Origin: Bretschneidera sinensis
Lineage: Eukaryota; Streptophyta; Magnoliopsida; Brassicales; Akaniaceae
Assembly: GCA_023935145.1 (NCBI GenBank)
Contig: CM043705.1
Coordinates: 58,471,584-58,535,583 of the forward strand
DNA: 64,000 nt
Reading direction: 5' to 3'
Both the position numbers and the translations under genes were made by a program. The notes under the pieces are model-generated. The model had not been told where the DNA came from, ran no database searches, and was given only the letters and a program-made list of their open reading frames with translations. This document shows positions 11,459-22,564 of the stretch, in pieces (positions within the stretch are counted from its first letter, which is position 1; every line of letters begins with the position of its first letter).

Positions 11459-13729
11459 CTGTATAAAGTTCCTTACATGAAATTCGTGAAATTTTCATTT
11501 AAATTTTCATGTTTAAATGAATAAAATTAATAATTGTGACCAGTCATCTAATATATATTAATGAGAGTTTTGCATTTACAAAAATCATGTTTTAATAAAT
11601 TTTAACATATGATTTAAACTCTAGTTTTTTGTACAAAATTTGATAAGTTTTAAATCGTTGAAAAAATATGGGCTTAAATCATATACTAAAGTGACAATTT
11701 TTTTTTGTTGAAATTTTGTGCAATTGATCCATTACACGAATTTGATTGAATTGCAAAATTCAATCTTGAATTTTATTTTTAAAAATATTATTTTTTAAAA
11801 GAAATTCACCAACTTGATTTAAAGAACGCCATCAAAGTTTCCCAAATTAATCTCACATTAATATCCATTAACATTATAAATGATATAATAGTAAAAATAA
11901 TACTATTACATTTTTATTTCCTTAGGTTTTCCACTCTACGAAACAAGGATAGGAAAAAACTATTTTCTTTTATCGTAGTTTTCATCATTTCTACTAAACA
12001 CATGAAAGAAAACACTCATATTCTTGTTCTTCATATGCTGTAATCCACAACCTTGTTCTGTACGATGCTTAATAGCATATGCAATGTAGCATGAAACATC
12101 AACAATCAAATTATAAATATTGGACTCTAAAAGGACAATAATTTACCACAAAATTGCTTGCACAAGCCCCGGAAGGAGAAAAATGGCAGGCACCTGGAGA
12201 CACCAAGCCATCAAACCTTACATATCTCAAATGCAAAGGTGTAGCAGAAAATTTTACTACAATATCAATCAATGAAACCCAAAAGAGACGAGGCATTAGT
12301 ATTAATCTTCAGAGAGAAGTAAATATGGAGCATCATTAACTGGCAACAGTGCTGCAATGATCCTCTTCCTTAGCAAAAACTGTTTATCTTTGTAGCTTCC
12401 CTCTACTACAGTATTCTTGTCCTATAAATACAATGGAGAGTGAGAGGTTTGGCTTGACTCCTTGAATGCTTTCAGCTAGAATATGAAGATGACTGACTCA
12501 AAATGTACAAAATATGCAGTTACGAATTCATGTTTCCAACAAAACCCTGACGTTCACTTGATGCATATCATAATGCGATAGCTTGTTTTGCAAAGTCTCT
12601 TGCCACTGGTACACGAAAGAAAGGAGGCAAATGGTAAGGTGAAAAGCTTGAGAGAAACCACAACATCATACATGGAAAATAAGAGATACAACAACCATCA
12701 CAATGGATTTAAGGTGGCTGTAGCCAATGGAGATGAGAGAGTACTGAGTAATGAGAATTTTGATGCAAGAAATAGAAGTTTTCTCAGATGCATAGACAGA
12801 TAGCAGTCAAACTAATGCAAGTTACCACAATCATTAGTGATCTTTTCCACCTTAGTAATGCAGAAAAGCTAACGTACAACATAGCCTTTTTTAAGGCCCA
12901 TCCGATGTACTCAATTTCAAATGTCTCATAACATGTTCTGGGCATATATTTGATTCATGTGCCAAGTAGCATGTAAACCGTTGAAGGGGAGACAAAAAAC
13001 GATAAATTATCTTTCTCTCCCCGTCAATGTTTGTAAATGCTGCTGGCAATATATGCTTGGAAGACGTAAGAATTTCTTCTCATGGACTAACTACCTATTC
13101 AGTATCCCACTCAATGTTGTGCTCACTCTTCAAACATGATATTTGAAAGCCTAATGTTTAGCTCTGTAAATCATGGCTATTGTACATGACCAACAAAAAA
13201 CAAATATAATAAAGAAGAAAGAAAATGACCTAGTAAACATGTTGCCGGTAAGGCATAGTTATTGATGATGAAACAATATAAGTTATATGCATTCTTATCC
13301 AATTCACCCAATTGAACAGATGAAGATAATAGCCTAATAACTATGTTGTCTCCTCTACAAAAACCATCCAAATCGGCAGATGCAAAATGCCTAATGCTTA
13401 TGAGGTCATCCAAGTAAAAACAAACACAGTAAAGCCTAAAGCCAGAAACATTATAAAACCAACCAACCAAACAGAGAACGAAAATTAAGCAAGCGTCTGA
13501 TTGAACAGGCATATAGCAAAAGACAATTGCACTAGAACAGACGATAGTATCAACATCAAGATGCCAACATGCGTATTACTTATCCATCCAATAAACTATA
13601 ATTTCTATATATAATACAAGTGGCAGTAGCAACCCGCCACCACATATGCATTGTATAAATCACAAAACAATTACTAATTTACTATAAAAGAAAACTTAAA
13701 CAAAATCAAGGGGCAAAAGTAGAACTCAC
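11459..13729. other. intergenic region; probably holds the 3' end of the DUF569 gene
   Basis: AT-rich with no convincing ORF. The DUF569 exon ending at 13730 has a canonical donor (GTGAGT on the minus strand, 13729-13724). At least one more 3' exon, coding only a few residues or UTR, should therefore lie here, but I could not locate it. If that intron is retained, the frame runs to a stop near 13674. About 11984-12010 has a weak inverted match to about 7090-7120, discussed as a possible split MITE. Confidence 0.35.
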
Positions 13730-14718
13730 ATTTTGAGGATGATGGGACTACAACAACATGCATATCGGCATTGTTTGGAGGAAGCTGCAACCGAAGGGGA
13801 TAAAGCTTTCCATTCAAGGGACTGCGAGTACACACAATAATACCCTCAAGACCCAATTCTTCCTTCAATTTTTGAGTCAATTCCTCAACTCCATTTCCCT
13901 TAAAACTGAAAGAGCAACCCTCCAATGCATCATCATCAACCTCACCACTCTCATCAGCCACATGGTAGTATATAGTCCTCCCATCAGATTTTGGCGGCGA
14001 ACCCACATAAGAATCACTTGACTACAAAATCAAACGCACCACAGCTAGAAAATTACTAAAAAAGCAGATAATTATAAAAAATCAAAATCAAAATTAAAAG
14101 CAACCACACAAAAGGATTAGATAATTTATGCAGATCACAAACCTCTTGTCTAGAGAAATTGCTAGATTTGGCTGAAAGCGAAGAGGGAGAGCTGGATTCA
14201 AAATCCAACGAATCAGAGTGAGGGATCTGTGGTGCCTGGGTTTGGTGGTGGGCACCGGGAGAGTGAACTTGAATCTCGACGACATCAACATCCCAAAAGA
14301 CCCACTCCTGTGTTGAAGTCCTATGGGGGATATCATGGGTCACCGAGTTCCTCCAAGGTGGCAGCCCGCCATTGGCCCGCAAGAAGTTTCCATATCGGGT
14401 CTTGAGCCTGACCTGTGAGCCTTCCCTGACGGGCTCCCACTCAACCGAGGAGTCGAGCCTCCTGGGCAGAGTCTGGAGCGCCTTGCGACCGGTCATACCC
14501 AGCAGGAACGGCTGATTCGAGGCAGTCAAGTACTTTCCGTAGCAGCTCTTGAGGCGGATTATGGAATTGGATTCGGGTACGAACTCCACGGTCCATCGGG
14601 CGTTCTTGGAGGATCCGTTACGGTCTTGGGTGACGGATTCCTCATCCTCTTCCGCCAGGAGGTACTTGTCGTGGTGGCTACGGAGACGCACTGCTTTGGC
14701 GTTGTGGAAGAAATCCAT
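13730..14718 (-). CDS. DUF569 protein, fascin-like actin cross-linking fold (two exons seen)
   Basis: Exon a is 14718-14143 (192 codons, phase 0) and exon b is 14021-13730 (97 codons plus one base); the last exon is not located. Exon a is a full DUF569 domain, a beta-trefoil fold related to fascin. It opens MDFFHNAKAVRLRSHHDKYL, followed by WTVEFV, IRLKSCYGKYLTAS, FLLGMTGRKALQT and RANGGLPPWRNSVTHD, all hallmarks of the plant family. A Ser-rich linker leads to exon b, which holds the conserved C-terminal module (RTIYYHVADESGEVDD, then LPPNNADMHVVVVPSSS). The Met at 14718 matches the usual family start. No stops or frameshifts interrupt it, unlike everything else here, so it is probably functional. 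The actin-binding role is inferred from the fold; the cellular function is not established. It may be the second half of a two-domain gene that begins at 17415. Confidence 0.85.
14022..14142 (-). other. intron between DUF569 exons a and b
   Basis: 121 bp, phase 0. On the minus strand the donor is GAG|GTTTGT (14142-14137) and the acceptor is TTTTGTAG|TCAAGT. Both exon ends lie in well-conserved family sequence (FSRQE, then SSDSYV), which supports the junction. Confidence 0.8.
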
Positions 14719-14870
14719 TCCCGTTTGGATTTTATTCGTATTAATCTTGGTCTGTTGAAATCAAACGAAAAGAAAACGGTATTACCACTAATCAAGAGAG
14801 CAAAAGCGGGACGGAGACTGATCTGTTTTTCTTTGTTTCTCTTTCACATGTCCAGTGCAGCGAGTTGAAA

Positions 14871-14880
14871 ATTTATATGC
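14871..14880 (-). promoter_or_regulatory. possible TATA box of the downstream DUF569 coding unit
   Basis: Minus strand GCATATAAAT, about 155 bases before the ATG at 14718. It would support an independent promoter for this unit. The competing reading is that the region is intronic. Confidence 0.4.
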
Positions 14881-16770
14881 GTTGCTAAGTAAAGACAGAG
14901 AGATAGAAGCGTTAAGGTGCTTATCTGGTCAGCAACAGCCAGTGGACACCCGCGGTAAGGTGTACGCGGTAATTACGTGGTTAATGATTTGTAATATTAA
15001 CGAGGCTTGAGCACGAGGTCAAATGTATAATGTTACTTTTGATGGTCTGTGTCGCTGGTTGAAAGTTTAAATGTAATTGAGTTGAAATTATATTTTTTTA
15101 ATATTAAAATAATTAAAAATTTATTATTTTATTTTAATTTTAATTATTATTTAAATTTTGAACTTCAATTTTAAATTATCAAATTTATCTTTAAAAAGTA
15201 TTTTAAATACAGCAACTATTTATAATTTAGGACAAAGTTAATTAGTACAGTAAATTTAGGCATCTACAGATAGGTAGATAGAAATTATGGCGTTGAATCA
15301 GTGAAATTTTTGTAGACTAGTGTCAGCAGCTTACTGTTTTGCCCTTGAGTGAGAAAAAACATATACTCCTTTGATTGATTGCTTTAAGCCCCAGCATTCA
15401 AGCAATGAAACTAAAACGAGTCGACCGACCTTACGGGATAGAGATCAGATGATAATCTTTTCGTGTGTTTTTATCATGTTGCCCATCATGTGATATAGAC
15501 ATTTTTGAGATCAATGCTCACTTGAGGTGCATGTAAAGTGTGTCCCCGCCTGGGGAAAGACTTTCTGCTTTGCTTGGTATGACACGCATAACCGTTATAT
15601 GAAATGACAAAAAGGTATGATATTGATCCTCTTTGAATATATGTTTCTTCCAACTATAATCAATAAGTTTTCTTTTCTTCACAAGAATGATGACTGACAC
15701 AAAGGGTATTGTCCCTTGGCAATTTTGTCCAACTCATGATCGACAAAGACTTACACCTGCCAACACCGAGTAATGGGTTCACGGGTGGAACTATTGGCAT
15801 AGTGAAATTAATGAGTGGAAGCTTGATCAAGCTTATGGTGGTTTCTTGAAGTAGTGCGTTTTATGCGCCTTTTTAACTAGTGCACCAAAGGCAACGAATT
15901 TTTATCGAATTCTTATGACTAGACGTTTTCCTTTGGTACAGATTCATATCAAGCCTAACCTTTCGATTTTTTTTATTTTTCTATTCAATCAAGCACAACG
16001 AAATAACCATTACCAATTTGTTTAATATGGATTGATGTCCTGGGGTTTAAACTCAAAGAGACATTAAATGCTTTTAGATATAGAGTAAGGGCATGCAATG
16101 AAACCAGTTAAAAAAACTGTTAATCTGGTTCAACAAATCAGTTTGAGTCGAATCTTTCGATGGATTTGGATTAAAAAAATATATAAATAATTGTTTGGAT
16201 TGCGATTTCAGATTTTTATAAATAAACCTAAAGCGGTAATACAGTAGCATATGTATTTAATATTTTTAAATTTTTATTATTCACTTCAATGATGATATTC
16301 ATATATTTTCTACCTTTAACAAAAATTTTGTAGGTTATATTTTATTAGTAATATATTGGTGTTGAACAATTTTACTAGTAGTATTAATTTGTTTATGTTT
16401 TTATAGTTTTTATTAAATTTAGTTGATTTGTTTTTTTAAACTTAATTTGTGAATTATAAATTTATGAGATAGTTAATAAATTTTTTGTATCGGGTTGAAA
16501 TTAAAACTAATAGATGATGAAGTATTGTTCGTAGTAAAAGATTAATTTTTGTATGTAATATGTATTAAAACAATTTAATTAAACAAAAATATGAATCTAT
16601 ACCATCAATTATTAAGTCTAGCTTGAATCAAATTAGATTATATACCAAGTAGAAACAGAATCTATCCCCTTAATTCACTCTCAATCAGTTAATCCTGAAA
16701 TCCTAATTTAGTTAATTAGCAAGCAGACCGTAATCTAACAAATTAAAATGGAATAAAAAAAAAAACACAC
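14881..16770. other. AT-rich interval between the two DUF569 coding segments
   Basis: No convincing gene. The short ORFs, such as 15518-15700, have no recognisable product, and I found no copy of the DUF569 C-terminal module on the minus strand here. It is either the promoter region of the downstream gene or a roughly 2.0-kb intron: the donor CAG|GTGTGT at 16770-16765 and an acceptor at 14753-14752 would join in phase. Confidence 0.4.
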
Positions 16771-17415
16771 CTGCAGTTTTGGAGCCAATGGTGACTTAGT
16801 AGAAACAACTGACCTAAACCTCGGACTCCTCATAGACACAACCGACCTCGGAGACTCCAAAGCATCATCGTACACAGCCGCCTCCAAAATATCATTGGAA
16901 ATAGAAGAAAAACTCGATATCGACGAAAAATACTCCATAAACGACCCCGTTTCAGGAACCTCCACAACCTCCACATCCCACAAAACCCAGTTTCTCGTCG
17001 AGCTACTGTGAGGATCATCGTGAGTAACGGAATTCCTCCACGGTGGGGTCCCACCGTTCGCGCGCAAGAACTTCCCACACCACGATTTAAGCTTCACTTG
17101 AAACCCGTCTCTTATTGGTTCCCACTCGATGTTCCAATCTGACGTGAGATTCTTTTGATCCAGTACCGTCTGCAAAGCTTTCTTACCGGTCATCCCCAAA
17201 AGGAACGGTGTATCGGAGGCCGTTAGGTACTTGTCGTGACAGCTCTTGAGACGGATGACGTGACTTTTGTTCTGTACCAATTCGATTGTCCATCTCGCTT
17301 TGCTTGAAGAGCTGTTTCGGCTTTGACGTACCGTTTCTTGGTCATCGTCGGCGACTAGGTACTTGTCTAGGTGACTTCGAAGCTTGACGGCTTTGGCTTT
17401 GGTGAAGAAATCCAT
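16771..17415 (-). CDS. DUF569 domain coding exon (N-terminal unit)
   Basis: 215 codons from ATG 17415 to a canonical donor (CAG|GTGTGT). The frame stays open upstream to 17508, but the family start is clearly MDFFTKAKAVKLRSHLDKYL, so I choose 17415. It holds a complete DUF569 trefoil: WTIELV, IRLKSCHDKYLTAS, FLLGMTGKKALQT and RANGGTPPWRNSVTHD, then a Ser-rich tail ending SPLAPKLQ. It parallels the unit at 14718 but is clearly diverged from it, so any duplication is old. No homologous C-terminal exon lies directly downstream. Either the gene ends with a small unseen exon or it splices into the 14751-13730 unit to make a protein of over 500 residues with two DUF569 domains. No disabling changes are seen. 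Confidence 0.75.
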
Positions 17416-17953
17416 ATCCAAATTCGTAGCTGAGAGAGATATCAGTGTTTTAATTTGTTTAATCGATGGAAAAAGGTTAATTTGTTTTGTGTTCCTTGTT
17501 GGGTTCAATCGGTTTGGGATTATTAAAATTATTAAAGAAAAATAGAGCGAAGATGAGAAGGAAATATAAAAAGGAGGAATTGACGATGTATGTTTCCTTG
17601 CATCATCTGTTGGTAAACTAGAAATTAAACGGAGAAAGAAGTGGGGTATGAGTATTAAGGTTCACACGCTTAGCGAGCGTGAGATAATTAGTATACAGGG
17701 TGTTTAGGGGGTGTGCAAGAGTTGTCTTATGTGATGCGTGGGGTTTGTTTGCCTCTAGAGGAAGGTCTTCTTCTCGCCCTAGAAGATGAAGCTCCAGTTT
17801 TAAAAGAAGACTTTGAAATTTGAAAATCACACGATAAAAATGGTTAAAAGACGCGTCAGCGTTCCAATTGGGTTCAGTTTGCCATTTGTTCACATTTTGA
17901 CAAGTTTGCGCGTTACAAAAGATACATAATAAAAAGACATTCCATCATACATG

Positions 17954-18006
<53 letters not shown>

Positions 18007-18730
18007 GTTAAATTACATTTTATGAATCTGAATTAAGTTCAATTTCTTTTTTTCAGTTTTTATGTTAGTAAATTTATGTCGTCTTTTTTTAACATTATAA
18101 TATTTGGTCAAGGATTTTATTCTCTTTAAAATTCATTAACATCTAATTTAAAATACATATATATCTATATTTTAAATTATTAAAAAAATTGAAATATAAT
18201 TTAAAAGTTAAAGTATTTACATTAACATTTATATTCATGAATATAAATTCAATGAATTTGAGATACATTTTAAATAAAATGTTATTTCAACCTCACAAAT
18301 TTATAAAGATTTGAATAATTTTTTAAAATTATAAAAATAATAAATTTGAAGTTTCATTTAAATTTTCCAAGATAACTTTATATAAGAAATACATACCGAC
18401 AAAAAAAAACAGAAATCCATCTCGAATATGAGACTGATACAGAGAGTTTAGATTGATAAAGAGATGACAGATTTTCTGACAAAAAAATGCAGTATTCGAG
18501 ATGAATGCCCTGCTTACAAGTGAGTAACACAGAGTTGGGCGCCAAGAAAGAGACATAAGGATAAACCAGAGAAGCGTGTTGAAGAAAAAGAAGGACCGGC
18601 GAAACAAAGGAAGGTTAGTTGTTTAAAGTATATATAGGGGTATATTAAAAATAAGAAAGTTTGAGTGAGGGTAAAGATGGAAATTGAAAGTATCATTGCC
18701 ATCACTTTTCCTCTTTTGTAATATAATATA
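17416..18730. other. upstream flank of the DUF569 locus, AT-rich
   Basis: Probably holds the promoter of the 17415 gene; a TATATTT on the minus strand near 17563-17573 is a possible TATA element. 18050-18700 is very AT-rich and without a recognisable gene. The short minus-strand ORFs near 18329-18705 are hydrophobic chance frames. Confidence 0.4.
17957..18003. repeat. (AT)n microsatellite
   Basis: About 47 bp of uninterrupted AT dinucleotides. Confidence 0.95.
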
Positions 18731-19024
18731 GATTTAAATGCAAAATTCCCCCAAATTTGAAGTCAAAAGACACTTTATCTGAGTTTTATTCCAATTTGCC
18801 CTTTCACCATACTCTAACCATAATCCGGTCAAAAGGTCAGTGGAAAATTTTAAAAACTTAATAAACTTGCCACGTCAACTCCTATAAACAAAAACAAGGG
18901 GCCTCTCCAAAGCAAAAAATAAAACACTCGGCTCTTAAAGCCCCTGTCTCTCAAAACCCTTTTCTCTCTCTGTGCCTCTCAAAGCCATCTTTCTCTCGCT
19001 CCTTGAGCTCTCTCCCTCCCAACT
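18731..19024 (+). repeat. left terminal inverted repeat of the MULE-like element
   Basis: Matches the reverse complement of 55077-55392 over most of its length, with indels; the right arm is longer near its outer end. The inner half is pyrimidine-rich (CTCTC runs). Confidence 0.7.
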
Positions 19025-19999
19025 GGGTCAAAGCCGAGCTCTTCCTTGCTATGAGCTGCTTGTGCAAAGGAAACTCATAAGCTCTTATGGTGTGTAATTT
19101 CTAGATTTTGATCTCATCATAGGGAAGAGGATGCCGGTCCTATCGCCCCTGACTTATTGCGTAGATGCTGCCGTTGCGCCTCCCGGCTACGCCCTCGCCG
19201 ACTTAGCTGCAATGGGTCTCAGAAACTGATTTTAGTAGAAAAGAAATAGAGACCATGATACAAAAGCTGAGAGTCCAGATTGACATGTCGTCAATGAAAA
19301 AAAGCTCCATCAGGTCGCATGGGCTGCCATTAAACTCCATCAAGTACTGCAGTTATTAAATTTAAAAGGCGTTAAAGCAATCTAAACAAGAGATTGCATG
19401 CTAGATAAACCGATTGAAAGTACCCTTTTTTTCTCTTTAAGTACCAATTGAAAGTACTTTTTATTTTTCTACAAGTACCAATTGAAAATACCTTTACGAG
19501 CTCTATTATCTTCGTAAAGCTATCCACTCCCCCGTAAAACTCCCATTTCCCGAAATTCAAAACCATAGGTCTCTTCTATCTTCATAGCTTAGTTCATTAA
19601 ATTAGCTACTGCATAATTTTGATTGGGTTTGGTTCCTTTTTTTTTTTTTTTTTGTGAATAAGAGAAGATGATGGCCTCTCAGAACAATCATGGCTTTGAA
19701 GAGGCCGCCCACCTCTACTCATTGCAAGAAGAAATGGAAATTCTTGTTCTCTTGGACGGCGACGAGCCATTGACCAACGATGACAATGGTAAATCGCACT
19801 CAAATTATCGTAGCTTCATGTCGTTGCTCGTTGAAACGCACCACCCTCCTCTTGTCGCCGATCCTCATTACCATGACCGAATTCGATCAACTGCTCTCGT
19901 CCCCACCGTCACCACGACAACTCTTATATCGAACCCCCGTCCTACGTCGACACTAGAGATGAACTCGCTCGGTCTCAAGTATTTAGTTGAGAGGCTAAC
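19025..19999 (+). other. captured gene-like core of the MULE-like element
   Basis: A GC-richer patch (about 19120-19235) reads openly from ATG 19131 for about 32 codons (PVLSPLTYC..., rich in Ala and Pro). Three roughly 37-bp imperfect repeats containing ACCAATTGAAAGTAC lie at about 19405-19495. An 18-base T run precedes ATG 19668, like the end of a plant intron. The origin of the segment is unknown to me. Confidence 0.4.
19668..19999 (+). pseudogene. gene fragment truncated by the Gypsy insertion
   Basis: An ATG-initiated frame of about 110 codons from MMASQNNHGFEE, rich in acidic and His residues, reaching NSLGLKYLVERL directly before the LTR at 20000. Translation past 20000 reads LTR sequence and is not part of the gene. 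Base composition is clearly coding-like compared with the surrounding DNA. I do not recognise the family. On the far side of the insertion (55005 onward) the frame soon meets a stop, so the exon was partial or ended there. It most likely came from a host gene captured by the MULE-like element. Confidence 0.45.
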
Positions 20000-20870
20000 T
20001 GTAACGATCCATCCCGGATTGGTTATTCCCGAGATGGTATCGTCACTTTTTAAAATCCCAGCACGACACATATATGCAACAATATAAAAACATCAACTGA
20101 ATTATCTACATGCATAAATCTTCAACATTCAATTGGAGAGTTACATCATTCAGATCTCAGCTGAACAGTATATATAACATAGTATGTATGAATATTTACA
20201 AATATGTTTTTTTTTCTCATTAGTCTGAGGATGTGGACCACGTAGCTTACAGATAATAACTCCGTCTGAATTTTAGCTCACCAATTTATCTGTCATGTCT
20301 ACTACTTGAAATTATTTAACAATAGAGAGTGAGCTTCACAAGCTCAATAAATTAAATTTACTAGAAGTACTCGATTATATACTCCTAATCACATCTTATA
20401 ATTCAATTTCTTATAATAATCTTTTGATATTTATTCGTCTCATTCCTCATATAATTCAGTAACAATATTCTGTAATCACTACTCAATTTTATAATTCTCC
20501 CATTAAACAATCTATTCTTAAGTTACTCATCAGACATATCAATTTTTCAATCTTATATTTAATCATCTCTAAATTTTCAATTCAACATCATCATTTACCT
20601 CGATATGAGGTTCACAACATATAATCAATCACTCAGACAATTCTCATCATATCATACTTTCATATTTCTTTCTCATCATATTTGTCTCTATGTGAGATTC
20701 ATTCGCCTATCAATAAATTTACAATAAAAAATAACACTTTACCATCTCAAGCAATAAAAATCAACATTTAAAGCAAATGCAATGCATGAATTTAAATGTT
20801 ATTATTATTTGGGAACATCTTCCCATATGTCGACATATTTTTATCTTTGATCGGCTGCCTTCCCGATTCA

Positions 20871-21014
20871 TTTATCACGAGCATATACCGGTTGTCACGG
20901 TTTTCATTTATCACCAGTATATATCGGTTGTCATAGTTTTCATTTATCACCAGCATATATCGGTTGTCACGATTTTCATTTATCACCAGTATATACCAGC
21001 TGTCACGGTTTTCA
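20871..21014. repeat. 36-bp minisatellite, four units
   Basis: Four exact-length 36-bp units starting TTTATCAC and containing ATATACCGGTTGTCACGG, with a few substitutions. The same array has six units in the partner LTR (53746-53961). Confidence 0.9.
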
Positions 21015-21366
21015 TTTAGACCGGCCCCCTCCCGATTCTTTTATTTCATACATATAAATATGAACAATGATATGAAATATGCATATGAACAATAATATAA
21101 AAACAAGCATACATTCAGACATTCAATTTAGCTTTCCAACTTTTTGTTATTTTATTATATTCATTAAATTATCTCTTCATAGTTCCTATCAATCATTTTT
21201 TCAATAATATTACTCTTCATATAATAAAACTTTGACATATCAATTATTTCTATCATACTCATCAACCAACTTTCATCTATCATCAAATCATAAGTTAATA
21301 ATTAATTCAAATATCATCACTATATATCTCATGTTTATCTCAATTAGTAAAAGTAAATCTAATTCA

Positions 21367-22230
21367 CCACGTAGCACTTAGAGCTGTCCGTGGACCACAT
21401 CCTTGCCTTTCTTGCTCTTTTCAGCCACTTCACCCGATTGCTGATCGTCAACACCTGACATAATATTTATATTAAGATTTTTAATTTATTCTTCAATTCT
21501 TCCGTAATTTGTACCCTTTAAAAATTCCTATATTGAGTTTCAGGAAATTTTATGTATGCTAAATTTCAAAATTAAAATTCATATTATTACCTTTGGTTTT
21601 TCTTAGAGCTTTCCTCGACTCTCTTAGAATTTCTCCTATAAATTTCTTCAAAATTTTACTCTTTCAACCTTTCTTTCAGTCCCCAAGTGTTTAAAGAAAT
21701 ATAATAGTTTTGGATTGGAGAAAGAAGAAAACCAAACAAGATTTTGTAAGTAATAAGTAAATAAAAGAAAAATTATATATATATATGTATGTATATATAT
21801 ATATATATATGTATGTATATAACCTGCCACGTAGCACTTAGAGCTGTCCGTGGACCACATCCTTGCCTTTCTTGCTCTTTTCAGCCACTTCACCCGATTG
21901 CTGATCGTCAACACCTGACATAATATTTATATTAAGATTTTTAATTTATTCTTCAATTCTTCCGTAATTTGTACCCTTTAAAAATTCCTACATTGAGTTT
22001 CAGGAAATTTTATGTATGCTAAATTTCAAAATTAAAATTCACATTATTACTTTTGGTTTTTCTTAGAGCTTTCCTCGACTCTCTTAGAATTTCTCCTATA
22101 AATTTCTTCAAAATTTTACTCTTTCAACCTTTCTTTCAGTCCCCAAGTGTTTAAAGAAATAGAATAGTTTTGGATTGGAGAAAGAAGAAAACCAAACAGG
22201 ATTTGGTAAGTAATAAGTAAATAAAAGAAA

Positions 22231-22309
<79 letters not shown>
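21367..22309. repeat. tandem duplication of about 460 bp inside the LTR
   Basis: The unit begins CCACGTAGCACTTAGAGCTG at 21367 and again at 21827. The copies are nearly identical and each ends in a TA-dinucleotide tract followed by AACCTG. The copies resemble each other far more than the two LTRs resemble one another, so the duplication is later than the insertion. Confidence 0.85.
22234..22309. repeat. (TA)n microsatellite
   Basis: About 76 bp of TA dinucleotides at the end of the second 460-bp copy. The first copy has the shorter, GT-interrupted tract at about 21775-21820. Confidence 0.95.
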
Positions 22310-22310
<1 letters not shown>

Positions 22311-22564
22311 CCTGCTTTACTCTGTGTTTAGTGTCCTATTTGTTGTCAAAATGCATGCAACACTTGGACTTCTAAGTGTTGCATGTCCGTTTTTTTCCTT
22401 TTTTTTTTCTTATCTTTTCAGACGGCCCTGGATGCGTTTTTTTTTTCAAAAGAATTATTTTATTCAAATAATAAACCTTTCATATATATATTATTTTATT
22501 TTAATTCCATGTCATATTTATCAAATTACTTCTTTACTCATACTTTAAGAACACGGTTATTACA

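Larger units (their letters stand above)
20000..22564 (-). repeat. 3' LTR of the outer Gypsy (with internal duplication)
   Basis: 2,565 bp, about 440 bp longer than its partner at 52879-54999. The excess comes from a tandem duplication of about 460 bp (21367-21826 and 21827 onward), partly offset by fewer 36-bp minisatellite units (four against six). Confidence 0.85.

Noticed and set aside
13177..13512. Minus-strand ORF of 111 codons as the last DUF569 exon
   Set aside because: Its translation has no resemblance to DUF569 C-termini and no acceptor joins it in phase convincingly.
17416..17508. Upstream in-frame ATG for the DUF569 exon
   Set aside because: The extra 31 residues do not resemble the family, whose N-terminus is MDFF or MEFF; the ATG at 17415 is preferred.
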